A DNA stretch of 64,000 bases from Marinobacter litoralis. Its GTDB lineage: Bacteria > Pseudomonadota > Gammaproteobacteria > Pseudomonadales > Oleiphilaceae. The notes under the pieces were generated by a model. It searched no databases. It saw only the letters and a program-made list of their open reading frames with translations, and was not told the origin of the DNA. The translations under genes were made by a program, and so were the position numbers. The first letter of the stretch is position 1. Every line of letters starts with the position of its first letter. The stretch is from contig NZ_QMDL01000001.1 in assembly GCF_003336705.1 (NCBI RefSeq), positions 310,001 through 374,000 of the forward strand, read 5' to 3'. Shown here in pieces: positions 18,322-25,419 of the stretch.

Positions 18322-18743
18322 GAGTCAGCTTCGAGGAACTGAACGCCTTCCTCGTAGACCATTTTCCCCAAGGCGCCGCTTACGGCGCTTTGGTGGACCT
18401 TGGGGATGGCTGGGCGGAGATGGTGCTGAACGTGGACGAGGTTCATCTGCGCCCGGGCGGCACGGTTTCCGGGCCCGCCATGATGGCGCTGGCGGATGTA
18501 GCCATGTATGCCGCGCTGTTAGGCAAAATTGGACTGGTGCCTTTGGCGGTAACGACTAATCTTAATATTAACTTCCTGCGAAAACCGGTTGCCGATGTGC
18601 CTATTCGGGCCAGAGCATCGTTGCTGAAGGTCGGCCGGACCATGGCAGTTGGTGATGTTTTTATTTATTCGGAAGGGATGAAAGAGCCGGTGGCCCACTC
18701 CACCCTGACTTATTCGATTCCGCCAAATAAAAGCGAAAATTAG
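18318..18743 (+). CDS. PaaI-type hotdog thioesterase
   Basis: A 141-residue hotdog-fold protein. The central helix and strand PGGTVSGPAMMALADVAMYAALL and the following NLNINFLRKPVADVPIRARASLLKVG (in parts) match the 4HBT/PaaI family. Such enzymes hydrolyse acyl-CoA thioesters, often to release CoA from stalled or unwanted intermediates. It overlaps the ligase gene by 4 bases, so ligase and thioesterase are made together, perhaps as an acyl-CoA housekeeping pair. Confidence 0.85.
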   Translation: MRVSFEELNAFLVDHFPQGAAYGALVDLGDGWAEMVLNVDEVHLRPGGTVSGPAMMALADVAMYAALLGKIGLVPLAVTTNLNINFLRKPVADVPIRARASLLKVGRTMAVGDVFIYSEGMKEPVAHSTLTYSIPPNKSEN

Positions 18744-18752
18744 TTCTTGACG

Positions 18753-18768
18753 TTGACGTACACGTAAA
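18753..18768 (+). promoter_or_regulatory. degenerate LiuR-type operator before livG
   Basis: TTGACGTACACGTAAA matches 13 of 16 positions of TTTACGTTAACGTAAA and sits in the 76-base gap before the first transporter gene. This suggests the importer has its own promoter under the same regulator as the liu genes. Binding is not shown. Confidence 0.5.
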
Positions 18769-18819
18769 TCTAACCTGTGGTTAGTTCATAAAGACAACAA
18801 TAAAAAGGTCGAGTGGCTC

Positions 18820-19626
18820 ATGAGTGAACCGTACGTTCTCGAGACCCGCAACCTGATCAAGGAATTCAAGGGCTTCGTTGCCGTTAATGACGTCAATCTG
18901 AAGATCCGCCAGGGGGACATCCACGCTCTTATCGGGCCCAATGGGGCCGGCAAGACCACGGTGTTCAACCTGCTTACCAAATTCCTGATCCCCACCCGCG
19001 GTCAGATTCTTTACAAGGGTGAAGACATTACGTCGCTGAAATCGCCCGCCATTGCCCGGAAGGGCATCATTCGTTCGTTCCAAATTTCCGCGGTATTTCC
19101 GCACATGACGGCACTGGAGAATATCCGGGTGGCGTTGCAAACCGCCGAAGGCACGTCTTTCAGCTTTTGGAAGAGCGGCAATTCTCTGAATAAGCTCAAT
19201 GAACGCAGCATGGAATTGCTGGAATCGGTCGGCTTGGCGGAATACGCCAACACCACGACCGTAGAGCTGGCCTATGGCCGCAAAAGGGCTTTGGAGCTGG
19301 CGACCACTCTGGCCATGGAGCCGGAACTTTTGTTGCTGGATGAGCCTACTCAGGGCATGGGTTCCGAAGATGTGGACAGGGTTGTCGAGCTCGTTCGTAA
19401 GGCCGCTCAAGGCCGCACCGTGTTGATGGTGGAACACAACCTCAGCGTGGTGAGTAAGTTGTGTGACCGGATCACCGTGCTCGCTCAGGGTGCCGTCTTG
19501 ACTGAAGGTGACTATCAGACGGTGTCCGCCGACCCGCAGGTCAGAGAAGTCTATATGGGCAGCGATGGCAGTGGCGAACGCGGCGTTGCCGGTGCCGAAG
19601 ACGACAATGTGGAGGCGGCCCAATGA
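18820..19626 (+). CDS. livG: branched-chain/acyl ABC importer ATP-binding protein (LivG type)
   Basis: A 268-residue ABC ATPase. Walker A is GPNGAGKTT (about 40-48), Walker B is ELLLLDEPTQGM, the signature region is VELAYGRKRALELATTL, a LivG-type variant of LSGGQ, and the H-loop is MVEHNLSVV. It is one of the two ATPases of a HAAT-family importer for branched-chain amino acids or related acids. The stop overlaps the next ATPase gene (ATGA). The last 20 residues form an acidic tail not needed for the fold. Confidence 0.88.
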   Translation: MSEPYVLETRNLIKEFKGFVAVNDVNLKIRQGDIHALIGPNGAGKTTVFNLLTKFLIPTRGQILYKGEDITSLKSPAIARKGIIRSFQISAVFPHMTALENIRVALQTAEGTSFSFWKSGNSLNKLNERSMELLESVGLAEYANTTTVELAYGRKRALELATTLAMEPELLLLDEPTQGMGSEDVDRVVELVRKAAQGRTVLMVEHNLSVVSKLCDRITVLAQGAVLTEGDYQTVSADPQVREVYMGSDGSGERGVAGAEDDNVEAAQ

Positions 19627-20342
19627 GTCACTCGGATCGTGAGTACGAACAATTGCGTCTCTCAGGGTTGCACGCTTTTTACGGCGAATCGCACATTCTG
19701 CACGGTATAGACATGGTGGTTAATCGAGGCGAGTTGGTGACGTTGCTGGGCCGCAATGGTGCAGGGCGTAGTACTACGCTTAAGGCCATCATGAACATGG
19801 TGGGACGGCGTACCGGCACTATTTCGATCAACGGTGAAGATACCATGCGGTGCGCACCTCACCACATTGCCCGTTTGGGCGTGGGGTATTGCCCTGAACA
19901 CCGGGGTATCTTTGCGTCGCTCAGCGTGCAGGAGAACCTGACGTTACCGCCCGTTGTTCGCAGCGGTGGGCTAAGCCTCGAAGAAATTTACACCATGTTC
20001 CCGAATCTCTACGAACGCCGGTTCAGTCAAGGCACCAAGCTGTCGGGAGGTGAGCAGCAAATGCTGGCCATGGCGCGGATCCTGCGCACGGGAGCCAACA
20101 TGCTGTTGCTGGACGAAATCACTGAAGGGCTCGCCCCCGTCATCGTCGAAAAACTGGGCGAAGTGTTAATCGCACTTAAAAACAAAGGTCTGACCATCGT
20201 TTTGGTAGAGCAAAACTTCCATTTTGCAGCGCCGTTGGCGGATCGCCATTACGTGATGGAGCACGGTCAAATTGTAGAAGAAATTCACGCCAACGAACTT
20301 GCTGCCAAGCAGTCGGTGCTGGATGGCTATCTGGGGGTCTGA
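19623..20342 (+). CDS. livF: branched-chain/acyl ABC importer ATP-binding protein (LivF type)
   Basis: A 239-residue ABC ATPase of the LivF type. The signature LSGGEQQMLAMARIL and Walker B NMLLLDEITEGLAP are present, with H-loop VLVEQNF. The Walker A reads GRNGAGRST, with Arg at residue 49 in place of the usual Lys; this change is seen in part of the LivF family, so activity may be kept, but it is worth noting. The partner LivG has a normal Lys. It overlaps livG by 4 bases. Confidence 0.86.
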   Translation: MSHSDREYEQLRLSGLHAFYGESHILHGIDMVVNRGELVTLLGRNGAGRSTTLKAIMNMVGRRTGTISINGEDTMRCAPHHIARLGVGYCPEHRGIFASLSVQENLTLPPVVRSGGLSLEEIYTMFPNLYERRFSQGTKLSGGEQQMLAMARILRTGANMLLLDEITEGLAPVIVEKLGEVLIALKNKGLTIVLVEQNFHFAAPLADRHYVMEHGQIVEEIHANELAAKQSVLDGYLGV

Positions 20343-20423
20343 ACCCGGAAAGATCGAGAGCAACAAAAGCAACAACAAAACGAACCAACGCAAGACAGTA
20401 TCGGAGATATAACAATGACAATG

Positions 20424-20463
20424 ATGAAAAAAACTTCTTGCTTCAGCCGTTGCATCCACCTTG
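20424..20463 (+). other. frameshifted signal-peptide start of the binding-protein gene (A7 run)
   Basis: ATG at 20424 is followed by seven A residues (20427-20433). Read as it stands, the frame from this ATG leaves the binding-protein frame and stops soon after. With six A residues it would read M-K-K-L-L-A-S-A-V-A-S-T-L-M and join the downstream gene, giving a typical signal peptide ending in GGAQA. So the true start is almost surely this ATG, and the run carries one extra base. It may be a sequencing error, a real mutation, or a slippage site. Confidence 0.75.
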
Positions 20464-21627
20464 ATGGTGGGTGGCGCGCAGGCGGAAATCTCGAACAATA
20501 CGGTAAAGATTGGTTATCTGGCTGACATGTCCGGTACCTACCGCGACTTGGCCGGCCCTAATGGCTTGAAAGCACTGGAAATGGCGATCAAAGATTTTGG
20601 CGGAAAAGTGAACGGCGCCAAGATCGAAGTCGTGAGTGCTGACGACCGCAACAGTCCGGATACCTCTTCAAGCACCGTCAGACGCTGGGTTGAGAATGAA
20701 GACGTTGATATGGTTGCCGGTATGGTGGCGTCTTCAGTATCGATCGCCGTAAGTAAGATCCTCGAAGAAAATGATCGGTTAGGTATCATTTCCGGATCGG
20801 CAGCCTCCAGCATCACCAATGAGCACTGCACGCCGAATCATATCCACTACGTTTACGACACCTATCCACTGGCCAACGGCACCGCCAGCGCTGTGGTCAA
20901 AGAAGGTGGCAAGGCCTGGTACATGCTGACCGCCGACTACGCGTTTGGACATTCGCTGGAGAGCGATGTCCGGCAGGTGGTTGAAGCAAACGGTGGTGAA
21001 GTGATTGGTGCGGTGCGCCATCCATTCCCGACCCAGGATTTTTCATCCTTCATTCTGCAGGCTCAGGCTTCAGGTGCTGACGTGGTGGGCTTGGCGAACG
21101 CCGGTTCTGACACCACCAACGCCATCACCACCGCCAGTGAGTTTGGTTTGACTCAGTCGGGCCAAACGTTGGCTGCATTGCTGCTGTTCCTGACAGACGT
21201 TCACGCACTTGGCGCTGAAACGGCACAAGGTATCCAGCTGACAACCGGTTGGTATTGGGACATGAACGATGAAACCCGTGAGTGGTCTGATCGCTTTATG
21301 AAAGAAACCGGTGTACGCCCGACGATGGTGCATGCGGGTATCTATTCCAGCACGATGCATTACCTGAATTCTGTTGCAGCAGCCGGTTCGGATGACGCCC
21401 AGACCGTACGCAAGCAGATGATGGATACGCCCATCAACGACATGTTTGCCAAGAACGGCAAAATCCGTGTTGACGGCCGGATGGTGCACGATATGTATCT
21501 GGCGGAAGTGAAAACACCGGCAGAGTCCAAGTCTGACTGGGATCTGTACAAGATCCTGCGGACCATTCCGGCTGAAGAAGCTTACCGTCCGCTCTCCCAG
21601 AGCAAGTGCAAACTGGTAAAGATGTAA
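20461..21627 (+). CDS. periplasmic substrate-binding protein of the Liv-type importer (5' end frameshifted)
   Basis: About 388 residues in the undisturbed frame. It is a Peripla_BP_6 type I binding protein: mature start AEISNNTVKIGYLADMSGTYRDL, then VNGAKIEVVSADDRNSPD, GIISGSAAS and AWYMLTADYAFGHSLESDV (all in parts). It should bind the importer's ligand in the periplasm. The first part of its signal peptide lies in another frame because of the A7 run at 20427-20433; a TTG at 20461 is the only near in-frame start and would give a truncated signal. The gene lies between livF and the permeases. Ligand unknown: branched-chain amino acid, or a short acid in view of the ligase upstream. Confidence 0.82.
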   Translation: MMVGGAQAEISNNTVKIGYLADMSGTYRDLAGPNGLKALEMAIKDFGGKVNGAKIEVVSADDRNSPDTSSSTVRRWVENEDVDMVAGMVASSVSIAVSKILEENDRLGIISGSAASSITNEHCTPNHIHYVYDTYPLANGTASAVVKEGGKAWYMLTADYAFGHSLESDVRQVVEANGGEVIGAVRHPFPTQDFSSFILQAQASGADVVGLANAGSDTTNAITTASEFGLTQSGQTLAALLLFLTDVHALGAETAQGIQLTTGWYWDMNDETREWSDRFMKETGVRPTMVHAGIYSSTMHYLNSVAAAGSDDAQTVRKQMMDTPINDMFAKNGKIRVDGRMVHDMYLAEVKTPAESKSDWDLYKILRTIPAEEAYRPLSQSKCKLVKM

Positions 21628-21638
21628 ATTAGCCAGCC

Positions 21639-21675
21639 TTGCCCGGCAAGTCTCATCGCAGACCTCGCCGGGCAA
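21639..21675 (+). other. intercistronic stem-loop between binding-protein and permease genes
   Basis: A perfect 9-bp stem TTGCCCGGC / GCCGGGCAA encloses a 19-base loop, 12 bases after the binding-protein stop. No T-run follows. In binding-protein operons such hairpins often protect the upstream mRNA, allowing more binding protein than permease. That role is inferred. Confidence 0.55.
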
Positions 21676-21732
21676 TCGCCTGCCAACAGACAGAATAACA
21701 ACAACGCCTGCACTGCTTGTGGAGAAAGCAAT

Positions 21733-22620
21733 ATGACCATGATTTTCGGCGTCCCCCTTGCTGTGCTTTCCGGCCAGCTATTGATCGGCGTTATCAACGG
21801 AGCGTTCTACGCGCTGTTGAGCCTTGGCCTCGCAGTTATCTTTGGCCTACTGAAGATTATCAACTTTGCCCACGGCGCCATGTACATGCTTGGTGCTTTG
21901 GTTACCGTAGTTCTCTTTGACATGATGGGTGTCAATTACTGGGTAGCGCTGTTTTTAGCTCCGCTATTGGTAGGGGCATTCGGCATACTCATCGAGTATT
22001 TTCTGCTCCGGCGCATTGCCGGTCAGGATCACATCTACAGCTTGCTGCTGACCTTTGGTGTCGCGCTCATCATACAGGGCGTGTTAACCAATATTTACGG
22101 GGTATCGGGGCTACGCTATTCCATGCCGGATCTGTTCAAGGGCGGCATTAACTTGGGCTTCATGTTCCTGCCGTACTACCGGGCTTGGGTAATCGTGGTG
22201 GCTCTACTCGTATGTTTCGGCACCTGGTTTGTTATCGAGAAAACCAAACTCGGAGCCTATCTGCGAGCTGGCACTGAAGATTCTCAGCTCATGCAGGGCT
22301 TTGGCATCAACGTACCGCTTCTGGTCAGCCTGACCTACGGATTTGGTGTGATGCTGGCCGCCTTCGCGGGTGTGCTTGCCGCGCCGATATACTCCGTAAC
22401 GCCGGTGATGGGCTCCAACACGCTCATTGTGGTGTTTGCGGTGGTGGTAATCGGTGGTATGGGGTCCATTGGCGGCGCGATCATCACCGGCATCTTGATG
22501 GGCGTGATTGAAGGCCTCACCAAAACTTTTTACCCGCCTGCATCGTCCGCCATTATCTTTCTGGTGATGGTCGTCGTGCTGATGTTCCGACCCAACGGCT
22601 TGTTCGGTAAGGAGGCATAG
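21733..22620 (+). CDS. livH: Liv-type ABC importer permease (LivH)
   Basis: A 295-residue inner-membrane permease with about eight hydrophobic helices. LivH features are GVINGAFYALLSLGLAVIFGLLKIINFAHGAMYMLGA (in parts) and the coupling segment GINVPLLVSLTYGFGVMLAAFAGVLAAP, ending VLMFRPNGLFGKEA. It pairs with LivM, encoded two bases downstream. AAAGCA precedes ATG; a second in-frame ATG lies two codons on. Confidence 0.9.
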   Translation: MTMIFGVPLAVLSGQLLIGVINGAFYALLSLGLAVIFGLLKIINFAHGAMYMLGALVTVVLFDMMGVNYWVALFLAPLLVGAFGILIEYFLLRRIAGQDHIYSLLLTFGVALIIQGVLTNIYGVSGLRYSMPDLFKGGINLGFMFLPYYRAWVIVVALLVCFGTWFVIEKTKLGAYLRAGTEDSQLMQGFGINVPLLVSLTYGFGVMLAAFAGVLAAPIYSVTPVMGSNTLIVVFAVVVIGGMGSIGGAIITGILMGVIEGLTKTFYPPASSAIIFLVMVVVLMFRPNGLFGKEA

Positions 22621-22622
22621 CC

Positions 22623-23618
22623 ATGAATAACTCTGTTAACCCTGCCGACATCCATAAGGTTATTGTTGAGCAACAAAAGGCCCAGGACCGTAAGAAGATG
22701 ATGGTGAATGGCGTTTTGTTGCTGCTGTTGCTGGCCGCGCCCTTTGCTTTGTATCCGGTCTTTTTGATGAAGATACTGTGCTTCGCACTGTTCGCGGTGG
22801 CCTTCAACCTGCTGTTCGGGTTCACCGGCCTCTTGTCGTTCGGGCATGCGGCGTTCTTGGCGACCGGCGGATATACCACTGGCTATCTGTTAAGTCACTA
22901 TTCCGGGCTGACCACCGAGGTGGGTATTCTCGCCGGCACACTGGCGGCCACGGTAATGGGCACCGCTTTCGCGTTGCTGTCCATTCGCCGGCAGGGTATC
23001 TACTTTGCGATGGTGACTCTGGCTTTGGCGCAGCTGGTGTTCTTCTTCTACGTGCAGTCGGATTTCACCGGAGGGGAAGATGGTATGCACGGGATTCCAA
23101 GAGGGAAGTTGTTTGGTCTGCTCGACTTGGAAAACAACATGAACATGTACTATGTCGTGCTGGCGGTCTTCATTGGCTGTTATCTTCTGGTGCAGCGGAT
23201 TGTCAGTAGTCCCTTTGGTCAGGTTCTGAAAGCGATCAAGCAAAACGAGCCGCGGGCGGTATCTCTGGGTTACAACGTGGATCGCTATAAGATTCTCGCT
23301 TTTGTCATCTCAGCGGCACTGGCCGGGCTGGCCGGTTCCATGAAGTCTGTGGTGTTCCAGCTCGCCTCCCTGAACGACGCTCACTGGCACATGTCGGGTG
23401 AAGTCATCCTGATGACGCTGGTTGGCGGTATGGGCACGTTATTGGGCCCGGTCGTTGGTGCCACCTTTGTGGTCAACGTGGAATATCAGTTGGCCCAAGG
23501 GCCGCTGCGGGATTGGGTAGACCCAATACTGGGCGGCATCTTCGTGCTCACCGTGTTGGCTTTCCGCAGCGGTATCGTGGGTGAGATCCAGAAGTTCATG
23601 AAGAAAAATCTTGGCTAA
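22623..23618 (+). CDS. livM: Liv-type ABC importer permease (LivM)
   Basis: A 331-residue permease. After a charged N-terminal tail (about 35 residues) come hydrophobic helices with the LivM motifs AVAFNLLFGFTGLLSFGHAAFLATGGYTTG (in parts), SIRRQGIYFAMVTLALAQLVFF and the coupling loop GQVLKAIKQNEPRAVSLGYNV. AAGGAGG lies just before the ATG, inside the end of livH. This completes a five-protein HAAT importer: two ATPases, binding protein, two permeases. Confidence 0.9.
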   Translation: MNNSVNPADIHKVIVEQQKAQDRKKMMVNGVLLLLLLAAPFALYPVFLMKILCFALFAVAFNLLFGFTGLLSFGHAAFLATGGYTTGYLLSHYSGLTTEVGILAGTLAATVMGTAFALLSIRRQGIYFAMVTLALAQLVFFFYVQSDFTGGEDGMHGIPRGKLFGLLDLENNMNMYYVVLAVFIGCYLLVQRIVSSPFGQVLKAIKQNEPRAVSLGYNVDRYKILAFVISAALAGLAGSMKSVVFQLASLNDAHWHMSGEVILMTLVGGMGTLLGPVVGATFVVNVEYQLAQGPLRDWVDPILGGIFVLTVLAFRSGIVGEIQKFMKKNLG

Positions 23619-23635
23619 ATGAAGCTGTTCTGACT

Positions 23636-23661
23636 CCTCCGGCACGCTATGGTGTGCCGGA
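23636..23661 (+). terminator. hairpin after livM
   Basis: CTCCGGCAC and GTGCCGGAG form a 9-bp stem with an 8-base loop, 18 bases past the livM stop. No T-run follows, so termination may be partial or rho-dependent. Confidence 0.5.
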
Positions 23662-23721
23662 GAGCGCAGCATCACGACGCAATCCCTCTGCGCGAAGATC
23701 GACGCCTACCGAATTCACGGA

Positions 23722-23745
23722 ATTATACGAGCGCTTTCGTATAAT
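23722..23745 (+). promoter_or_regulatory. 9-bp inverted repeat before a small membrane-protein gene
   Basis: ATTATACGA (23722-23730) and TCGTATAAT (23737-23745) are perfect inverted arms around GCGCTT. The right arm contains a TATAAT-like -10 hexamer. The site lies 31 bases before ATG 23776, so it could be an operator overlapping the promoter. No regulator is identified. Confidence 0.4.
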
Positions 23746-23775
23746 CAGCTGTTAACTGAACGAGTCGCTCTCCCC

Positions 23776-24084
23776 ATGGAAATGAATAAGCTGAAGTTCG
23801 GATATCGTACGCTGATTCTGACATTGGGAGTTCTAAGTTTCTTCCCGGCGATGGGTGCGCTTTTTCTTTGGGTACCGCTTTTCGAGCGTCTTAGCACTAA
23901 TTCAGGACCTAACTGGTGGCTTTTTACAGGATTAATGCTGATCTTTCTCATTCAAGCAGTCGTGAATCAGGTTGTGGTTTACTTCGCGGTGCGTCCTATC
24001 GCAATGAAAAAACTCTCAATTGATAAACAAGAGTACTGGCTGATGTACCTTGGGCAAAGGTATCCAAACGCGTGGTACCGCTAA
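23776..24084 (+). CDS. small inner-membrane protein of unknown function
   Basis: A 102-residue protein with two predicted membrane helices (about residues 12-34 and 45-68), then a basic C-terminal tail with a Tyr/Trp-rich end (EYWLMYLGQRYPNAWYR). I do not recognise the family. It stands alone between the livM hairpin and the GFA gene, with its own inverted repeat upstream. Codon use looks slightly more AT-rich than the neighbours. Confidence 0.6.
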   Translation: MEMNKLKFGYRTLILTLGVLSFFPAMGALFLWVPLFERLSTNSGPNWWLFTGLMLIFLIQAVVNQVVVYFAVRPIAMKKLSIDKQEYWLMYLGQRYPNAWYR

Positions 24085-24152
24085 CTTCAGTTAACCAATG
24101 CATCAACGGGGCCGTCTCTCAGCTCGCGCTCCAAGCCAGATAAGAGGTTCTG

Positions 24153-24554
24153 ATGGCAGAATATTTTGGATCTTGTCTGTGCGGCACCGTGAGCTTTTTG
24201 GTAAACGGTGATTTTGATAACTTTTACTTGTGTCATTGTCAGCACTGCCAAAAAGATACGGGGTCGGCTTATGCGGCGAATCTGTTCTCACAGTCAGCTC
24301 AATTGGTTTGGCGGTCGGGTGCAGGTGCAGTGACGTCATTTACGCTCCCAGGTACTCGCCACAACAAAAGCTTTTGTAAGGTGTGTGGCTCTGCATTGCC
24401 AAGCACTCAGGACGCAGGTTTACTTGTTGTTCCCGCGGGGTGCTTAGACACTAACCTTTCTATGGCACCCACAGCGCACATCTTTTCATCCAGCCAAGCA
24501 GCTTGGAGTGGCGAATTTGGGGAGTTGCCAAAGTTTGAGGGACTGCCAGATTGA
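24153..24554 (+). CDS. GFA-family zinc protein (glutathione-dependent formaldehyde-activating-like)
   Basis: A 133-residue protein with the GFA zinc-binding pattern: CLCGTVSF, CHCQHCQKDTGSAYAAN and CKVCGSALP. The name comes from one characterised member that adds glutathione to formaldehyde; most members have no proven function. The conserved Cys residues are all present. The stop overlaps the open frame upstream of the next gene, but that gene most likely starts later at 24620. Confidence 0.82.
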   Translation: MAEYFGSCLCGTVSFLVNGDFDNFYLCHCQHCQKDTGSAYAANLFSQSAQLVWRSGAGAVTSFTLPGTRHNKSFCKVCGSALPSTQDAGLLVVPAGCLDTNLSMAPTAHIFSSSQAAWSGEFGELPKFEGLPD

Positions 24555-24619
24555 GCTACCATCACATAATCAGTGGTTGTTGGCGAACGTGCCTGCGCTG
24601 CATCATTGACGGGTGCCCA

Positions 24620-25360
24620 ATGAGAATAGGCCTGCTGTTTATTTTAGCTTTGTGGACCCTTCCCGTTTCGTCCCAAACGCTACGGATTATGGGCGCAGAC
24701 GATGGTTTTCTGCCGTTTTACTACGGTAAAACCCTAGACAAAGGTATTTTCGTTGAGGTGATCAACGAATTCTCCTTGGAAACTGGTATTGCCTCCGAAT
24801 TCCGCTTAATGGCGCGCAAACGGCAAGCCTGGGCCTTGGAAAATGGCCTTGCCAACGCAGTTTTCGCCAACCCGCGATGGATGCCGTCGCCGGATCGAAT
24901 GCACGCCGTTGGACCGGTGTTAACCTGGCGCGACCGTGTGTACGCGCAACCTGGCCTAAAACCAGATTCATTTGATGAACTTCAGGGCCGCATCTGTCTG
25001 CGTAAATGGTTTGTCTACAGTGATCAACTCGAGCAAAGGATGGGGGCCGACCTGGTGCGTCTTCACGCATACAACGTCCAGCATATGCTGCGTATGTTTC
25101 TGAGTAAGCGATGCGATTACGTCGTGATGAACGAAACAGAGTTCCGGTTCCTGGCGCTGCAGGGGAACTTTGACCCAACCACCTACACCACAGACTTGGT
25201 AGACGCAGAATGGCCGGTCTATCTAGGCATCCTGAAAACCGAAGCGGCTTTGATTGAAGCCGTTGAAGCGTTCTTCGCGACCCACAAGATTGACGTGGAC
25301 GCCATGTTGCCCACACTGCCACCGCCGGACCGCCCCATCTCGATTCAGTCAGCCAATTAG
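24620..25360 (+). CDS. periplasmic binding protein, SBP_bac_3-like, without a visible transporter
   Basis: About 246 residues from ATG 24620, where a signal peptide begins (MRIGLLFILALWTLPVSSQ). The mature protein begins TLRIMGADDGFLPFYYGKTLDKG, in the style of family 3 solute-binding proteins, and continues with a two-lobe pattern (FVEVINEFSLETGI, CLRKWFVYSDQ, CDYVVMNETEFRFL). No permease or ATPase is adjacent, so it may act as a sensor-type binding protein or serve a distant transporter. Ligand unknown. Confidence 0.65.
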   Translation: MRIGLLFILALWTLPVSSQTLRIMGADDGFLPFYYGKTLDKGIFVEVINEFSLETGIASEFRLMARKRQAWALENGLANAVFANPRWMPSPDRMHAVGPVLTWRDRVYAQPGLKPDSFDELQGRICLRKWFVYSDQLEQRMGADLVRLHAYNVQHMLRMFLSKRCDYVVMNETEFRFLALQGNFDPTTYTTDLVDAEWPVYLGILKTEAALIEAVEAFFATHKIDVDAMLPTLPPPDRPISIQSAN

Positions 25361-25372
25361 GTCACTTTGCAG

Positions 25373-25405
25373 AAAAACCGGGAGCTATTTGCTCCCGGTT
25401 TTTTT
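25373..25405. terminator. bidirectional terminator between binding-protein gene and atoE
   Basis: A 13-bp stem AAAAACCGGGAGC / GCTCCCGGTTTTT with a 5-base loop, flanked by A and T runs, serves both converging genes. Confidence 0.9.
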
Positions 25406-25419
25406 ATGGGCAGGAAACG

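Noticed and set aside
20415..20525. short peptide from ATG 20415 in the other frame
   Set aside because: It reads into the binding-protein gene out of frame and stops early; better explained as the frameshifted start of that gene.
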